DNA of 64,000 nucleotides from Chryseobacterium sp. Tr-659 (lineage in GTDB: Bacteria; Bacteroidota; Bacteroidia; Flavobacteriales; Weeksellaceae): the NCBI RefSeq assembly GCF_011752975.1, contig NZ_VWWP01000012.1:39937-103936 (forward strand), given 5' to 3'. Both the position numbers and the translations under genes were made by a program. The notes below the pieces were generated by a model that was given only the letters and a program-made list of their open reading frames with translations, made no database searches and was not told the origin of the DNA. Every line of letters begins with the position of its first letter. The stretch's first letter is position 1. This document shows positions 60,333 through 64,000 of the stretch, piece after piece.

Positions 60333-61028
60333 TTAGTCGATAAGCTTGTAACCTACCCCTCTCACATTTAAAATGGAAACAGACGGATCAAGGGCCAAAA
60401 ACTTACGTAAACGTGTTATATACACATCCATGCTTCTTGCAGCAAATACGCTGTCATCTTCCCAGAGTTTAATTAAAGCCGTTTGACGTTCGAGTATATT
60501 ATTTTTATGTATGATTAAAAGGTTTAACAGCTCTGCTTCCCTTTGGGATAAATTGATAATAATATTTTCATAAGAAAGTTCAAGCCTTTTAAAATTAAAA
60601 TAAAATTTACCTATTGTATTATCTACTAAAGAATCTGTGCTACTTTCGGTTGGCTTTATGGAAGATCTTCTTACCAGCTTTTTTATTCTTAACATTAATT
60701 CTTCCATGCTAAAAGGCTTTTTCATGTAATCATCACCTCCAATTTCTAGACCTTTTAAAACATCTGCTGTTTGTACTTTGGCCGTCAAAAAAATAATAGG
60801 CACTAAATCATCTACCTTTCTAATGTCTTCTACTAAAGAAAAGCCATCTTTACGAGGCATCATTACATCTACAACACAAATATCGGGCTTCCCGTTTTTA
60901 AACCGGGCCCAGCCTTCTACACCATTATTAGCAACTTCAATTTCGAAACCATTCATTTCCAGGGTTTCTTTTACAACCATAGCCAGCACAGCTTCATCTT
61001 CTACTAATAAAACTTTTATTTTAGTCAT
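60333..61028 (-). CDS. OmpR-family response regulator (RprY-like)
   Basis: This 231-residue regulator has receiver Asp54 (CVVDVMMPRKDG), acidic pair Glu10-Asp11 and Lys104 (YMKKPF). The DNA-binding winged helix includes ISQREAELLNLLIIHK-like sequence and VYITRLRKFL. The domain layout is like Bacteroides RprY. The gene overlaps the kinase gene by 4 bp. Its predicted target may be the phased GTTAAC sites upstream of the kinase gene. Confidence 0.93.
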   Translation of the reverse strand: MTKIKVLLVEDEAVLAMVVKETLEMNGFEIEVANNGVEGWARFKNGKPDICVVDVMMPRKDGFSLVEDIRKVDDLVPIIFLTAKVQTADVLKGLEIGGDDYMKKPFSMEELMLRIKKLVRRSSIKPTESSTDSLVDNTIGKFYFNFKRLELSYENIIINLSQREAELLNLLIIHKNNILERQTALIKLWEDDSVFAARSMDVYITRLRKFLALDPSVSILNVRGVGYKLID

Positions 61029-62371
61029 ACATTCAAAATTTTTATAATAAAAGTAGTTCCTACATTCAGTTCACTTTTTACTTCTACATCACCATTCAGG
61101 CTTTCTACAAGCTTTTTTACAAAATTCAGCCCCAGTCCATATCCTTTTACATTATGCAGATTCCCCTCAGGAACTCTAAAAAACTTATCAAAAATATAAG
61201 GGAGGTAGATTGAGTCAATTCCTTTGCCATTATCCTCAATATAAAGCTGGAAGCCGTTTTCAAGAGAGGAAATCCTCAAAAGTATCTCTACTCCTTCTCC
61301 CCGAGCATATTTTATTGAATTATCAAACAAATTAGAAAGAATTGTATCTATGATATAGGGATCAGTATAAAGCTCACCGTCTTTTAACTGATTAACATAT
61401 TTTATCCTGACATTTTCGTTGATCATAAACCTGTTGAGAATAGGCATCATTAAATCATCCGGAATAATTTTCACCCGGTCAATTCGAAGTTTCTCATCAT
61501 TAAACTGAGCAATATCAAGTATCCGGTCCACATTGTGGTCAAGTTTATTCAAAATATCATCATTAATTCTAAGATATCTTTCAGCCTTAGCGGGATCATT
61601 GATTCCTTTAAAATTTAATAATGCTTCATTTGAAGATTTCAAAATAGAAATAGGAGTACGCAGCTCATGGGTCATGTTATTGATAAAATCATTTTTAAGA
61701 TCATCAAGTTTCAGTTGTCTTCTTATGGTAATCGCCATAAAATAAAGACTTCCCGCTGATAATAAAATCAAAATCAACGAAACAAGTAAAGGAATTAAAT
61801 TTTGTTTGAGGAGATAGGTATCAATATTATTAATCTGAGCTTTAATAAGTATATTATCTTTTGACAATTGTACCGGCTCATAAAAAATGTTTCTGTCTGG
61901 AATCTGATCATGGGTTAGGTAAAGATTAAAATCAAGATCAATATTGTTTTTGGAAAATTCTTGTTGTACAAATTGTTTTAACTCCTTTAAATCAATCGAC
62001 TTGAGTGTAGAAGCCTTTAACTTATATAGCACATTTTTTATAATAGGCATTTGGTTCTTCGGTATCTCAATGGGATTAATGATCATATCATAAGGCCCTT
62101 CCTTTATGGGATCTATCTCTTTATTAGGATAAACATATCTTTTTTTTATTGCATAATAAATCCGAGGATCGTCTTCTCGTATTACAGGCAATGAATCAAG
62201 CTGTTTAAACTGGTAGCTTTCCACACTTTTTTTTAAGAGATTACTGATTATAATATCTAAATTTTTCTCTGCAGTTTTATATGAATTAAAAATCCAGTAC
62301 AGCTGAAAAACCAGTATACATACCGCAGCGACTGACGCAATTACAAATACTGACCTAAACTTCTTATTCAT
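61025..62371 (-). CDS. Sensor histidine kinase (RprX-like)
   Basis: This 448-residue kinase has two transmembrane segments (about 8-30 and 191-214) enclosing a periplasmic domain of about 160 residues. The phospho-acceptor His235 lies in NNMTHELRTP. The ATP-binding domain has NLFDNSIKYA, EDNGKGI, and GYGLGLNFVKKL. It should signal to the response regulator in the same operon. The layout resembles RprX of Bacteroides. The sensed stimulus is unknown; a divergent dsbD gene suggests envelope or redox state. Confidence 0.93.
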   Translation of the reverse strand: MNKKFRSVFVIASVAAVCILVFQLYWIFNSYKTAEKNLDIIISNLLKKSVESYQFKQLDSLPVIREDDPRIYYAIKKRYVYPNKEIDPIKEGPYDMIINPIEIPKNQMPIIKNVLYKLKASTLKSIDLKELKQFVQQEFSKNNIDLDFNLYLTHDQIPDRNIFYEPVQLSKDNILIKAQINNIDTYLLKQNLIPLLVSLILILLSAGSLYFMAITIRRQLKLDDLKNDFINNMTHELRTPISILKSSNEALLNFKGINDPAKAERYLRINDDILNKLDHNVDRILDIAQFNDEKLRIDRVKIIPDDLMMPILNRFMINENVRIKYVNQLKDGELYTDPYIIDTILSNLFDNSIKYARGEGVEILLRISSLENGFQLYIEDNGKGIDSIYLPYIFDKFFRVPEGNLHNVKGYGLGLNFVKKLVESLNGDVEVKSELNVGTTFIIKILNV

Positions 62372-62439
62372 TTCTAATTTTCAAAAATATCTTATTACGA
62401 TAACAAATATACGGCTTAATTACATGCTGAATTACAGCA

Positions 62440-62476
62440 GTTAACTTTGGTTAACACTAGTTATACATCAGTTAAC
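62440..62476. promoter_or_regulatory. Phased GTTAAC direct repeats between kinase operon and dsbD
   Basis: GTTAAC begins at 62440, 62450 and 62471, and the variant GTTATA at 62460, so the four repeats are spaced 10, 10 and 11 bp apart, one helical turn each. They lie in the 221-bp divergent spacer. Direct repeats on one DNA face are typical binding sites of OmpR-family dimers. The adjacent response regulator is the likely ligand. Confidence 0.6.
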
Positions 62477-62592
62477 AGTTTATACGGACAGACTTCTTTA
62501 AGTTTGCATAGTAAACCTGTCTGAGGGGCGGGTTGGCATAAAAACACAAATGATGAAAAATAAGGTCTCAAAATTTTTAATGAAACGAAAAA

Positions 62593-64000
62593 ATGAAATT
62601 TAGAAATTGGTTTTTATTAATTCTGCTGGTGTTAGCAACGGGAATTAATGCACAGATAAAAAATCCTGTTAAGTTTAAATTCACCATCAACGATCTGGGG
62701 AATAACCAGTACGAAGCGGTTCTCAATGCCACCATGGAAAGCGGATGGCATATCTATTCCAAGGATCTTCCGGAAGATACTGGGATTCCTACCGAGTATA
62801 AAGTGTCCGGAAAGAATATTGAACTCATAGGAAAGTTTACTGAAGCGGGAAAGAAACACGAAGAGTTTTCGGAGGCTTTCGGAGGGACTATTGTGTATTA
62901 TTCTAATGCGGCAGGGTTTAAGCAGAAATTCAAATTAAAGGATCCCACAAAGCCTGCGGAGGTTACTTCTGAGATTACTTATCAGACTTGTGATGACAGG
63001 GTATGCCTGGCTCCCAATACGTTAGAGTTTAATCAGAAAGTGACTCCAAAAGGGGTAACGCAAGATCCGGCGGATGAAGAAATTGCCCAGAAAGGAAAAG
63101 ATTCTGTAAAAACTACGGAAACTGTTACTGAGATTCCCGCAAAGCAGGAAATGACCATTTCTGAAACGTCTGCCCTGGATCCTAAGAAACTGAAAATTGA
63201 AACGATTGATTTCAAAAATCCTTTAACGGATTGTGGTACGGCGGCTGAAAAAATGGATGAAAACTACTGGACCTATCTGTTCTTAGGTTTTATTGGAGGG
63301 CTGATTGCCTTGCTTACGCCTTGTGTTTTCCCGATGATCCCGCTTACGGTTTCTTTCTTCACCAAAGGAAATAAGAATAAGGCAAAGGGTAAAAGAGATG
63401 CTCTTATGTATGGGTTTTTCATCCTGCTGATCTTCATTTTATTAAGTATCCCCTTCCATATTATCGACGGAATTGCAGGAAATATCTTCAATGAGATTTC
63501 TACGAGTGTATGGCTCAATATTGTCTTCTTTATTATATTTATCTTCTTTGCCGGGAGTTTCTTCGGGTATTATGATATTACACTGCCGAGTTCTATTGCC
63601 AACAAATCTTCGAAGGCGGAGGAAGCGGGAGGCATCATTGGGATTTTCTTCATGGCTTTAACTCTGGTTATTGTTTCTTTCTCGTGTACGGGCCCTATCC
63701 TGGGAAGTTTACTGGGAAGCGCGGTAACGGGATCTTCCAACGTGCCGATGTTATTGACTTTTGCTCTGGCAGGATTCGGACTGGCATGGGCGATTGTTTT
63801 CGGATTACTGGCTTTATTCCCGCAGGCATTGCAGAGTCTGCCAAAATCCGGTGGATGGATGAATACGGTAAAGGTGGTTTTAGGGTTTGTGGAACTGGCT
63901 CTGGCTCTCAAGTTCTTGTCTAAAGCGGATCTGGTTTCGAAAACATTCTTCCTGAAAAGGGAACTGTTCATCGCCATATGGATCATTATCGCTTTAGGAT
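62593..64000 (+). CDS. dsbD: DsbD-type thiol:disulfide interchange protein, cut by window edge
   Basis: The frame is open from ATG at 62593 to the window end (469 codons). A signal peptide (1-21) is followed by an N-terminal periplasmic domain with Cys133 and Cys138 (CDDRVCLAPN), as in the DsbD alpha domain. Then come membrane segments with Cys244 (LTPCVFPMIP) and Cys365 (VSFSCTGPILG), the redox pair of the DsbD beta domain. The C-terminal thioredoxin domain should lie beyond the window. The protein should move electrons from cytoplasmic thioredoxin to periplasmic targets. Confidence 0.93.
   Translation, partial: MKFRNWFLLILLVLATGINAQIKNPVKFKFTINDLGNNQYEAVLNATMESGWHIYSKDLPEDTGIPTEYKVSGKNIELIGKFTEAGKKHEEFSEAFGGTIVYYSNAAGFKQKFKLKDPTKPAEVTSEITYQTCDDRVCLAPNTLEFNQKVTPKGVTQDPADEEIAQKGKDSVKTTETVTEIPAKQEMTISETSALDPKKLKIETIDFKNPLTDCGTAAEKMDENYWTYLFLGFIGGLIALLTPCVFPMIPLTVSFFTKGNKNKAKGKRDALMYGFFILLIFILLSIPFHIIDGIAGNIFNEISTSVWLNIVFFIIFIFFAGSFFGYYDITLPSSIANKSSKAEEAGGIIGIFFMALTLVIVSFSCTGPILGSLLGSAVTGSSNVPMLLTFALAGFGLAWAIVFGLLALFPQALQSLPKSGGWMNTVKVVLGFVELALALKFLSKADLVSKTFFLKRELFIAIWIIIALG

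Noticed and set aside
1..64000. CRISPR array, tRNA, rRNA, prophage or intact IS
   Set aside because: Reading both strands gave no spaced direct-repeat array, no tRNA-like cloverleaf, and no transposase or phage structural gene.

Overview
The window looks like a chromosomal segment of a flexirubin-type pigmented Bacteroidota, most likely the Weeksellaceae (Chryseobacterium or a close relative). Grounds: low GC, Bacteroidota-type -7 boxes (TAnnTTTG), a type IX secretion C-terminal domain, a SAM-II riboswitch on metK, an HU-CCDC81 membrane protein, and a tyrosine ammonia-lyase closely resembling the Flavobacterium johnsoniae enzyme. The genus is inferred from gene content; no 16S gene or tRNA is present. 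|| Region 1 (1-23464) is most of an aryl-polyene/flexirubin gene cluster whose left end lies outside the window. The plus-strand half (1-7314) carries an acyl carrier protein (cut by the edge), a ketosynthase, a chain-length-factor-like partner without catalytic residues, a polysaccharide-deacetylase-like protein, LolA, a LolB-like lipoprotein, a beta-barrel protein, a FabZ-like dehydratase, an unknown exported protein and a GT2-DUF2062 fusion. The converging minus-strand half (11422-20104) carries a DUF1648 protein, a C45-type acyltransferase lipoprotein, a phytoene-desaturase-like oxidoreductase, an LpxL-like acyltransferase, a second ACP and ketosynthase, FabG and the ammonia-lyase. A secreted M36 protease and an alpha/beta hydrolase sit between the halves. 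A halogenase-like flavoprotein (20199-21452) and a phenylacetate-CoA-ligase-like enzyme (22172-23464) follow. Together they suggest: tyrosine to 4-coumarate, activation, iterative two-carbon extension with ketoreduction and dehydration to an aryl polyene, possible ring modification, acyl transfer and delivery to the outer membrane. The dialkylresorcinol genes (darA/darB) are not seen. || Region 2 (23539-39100) is mostly housekeeping: an M23 peptidase, ileS (with an altered HIGH motif), a DksA-like protein, two small proteins, lspA, a SanA-like protein, trpS, a two-component system with PepSY-like neighbours, a YjjG-type phosphatase, an ECF sigma factor followed by a 44-residue ORF, and metK under a SAM-II riboswitch. 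|| Region 3 (39335-51480) holds a divergent oxyR-catalase pair, an enoyl-CoA hydratase, a dCMP-deaminase-like protein, a XerD-type recombinase, a NUDIX protein, a haem-binding protein, two lipoproteins, a 2-hydroxyacid dehydrogenase, a GxxExxY gene bracketed by inverted repeats, a thioesterase and the HU-CCDC81 protein. || Region 4 (51719-64000) holds a TonB-dependent receptor under a TPP riboswitch, a WG-repeat protein, two different aconitases in tandem, an OmpR-type two-component system, helically phased GTTAAC repeats and the start of dsbD. || No CRISPR array, rRNA, tRNA, prophage or intact insertion sequence was seen.
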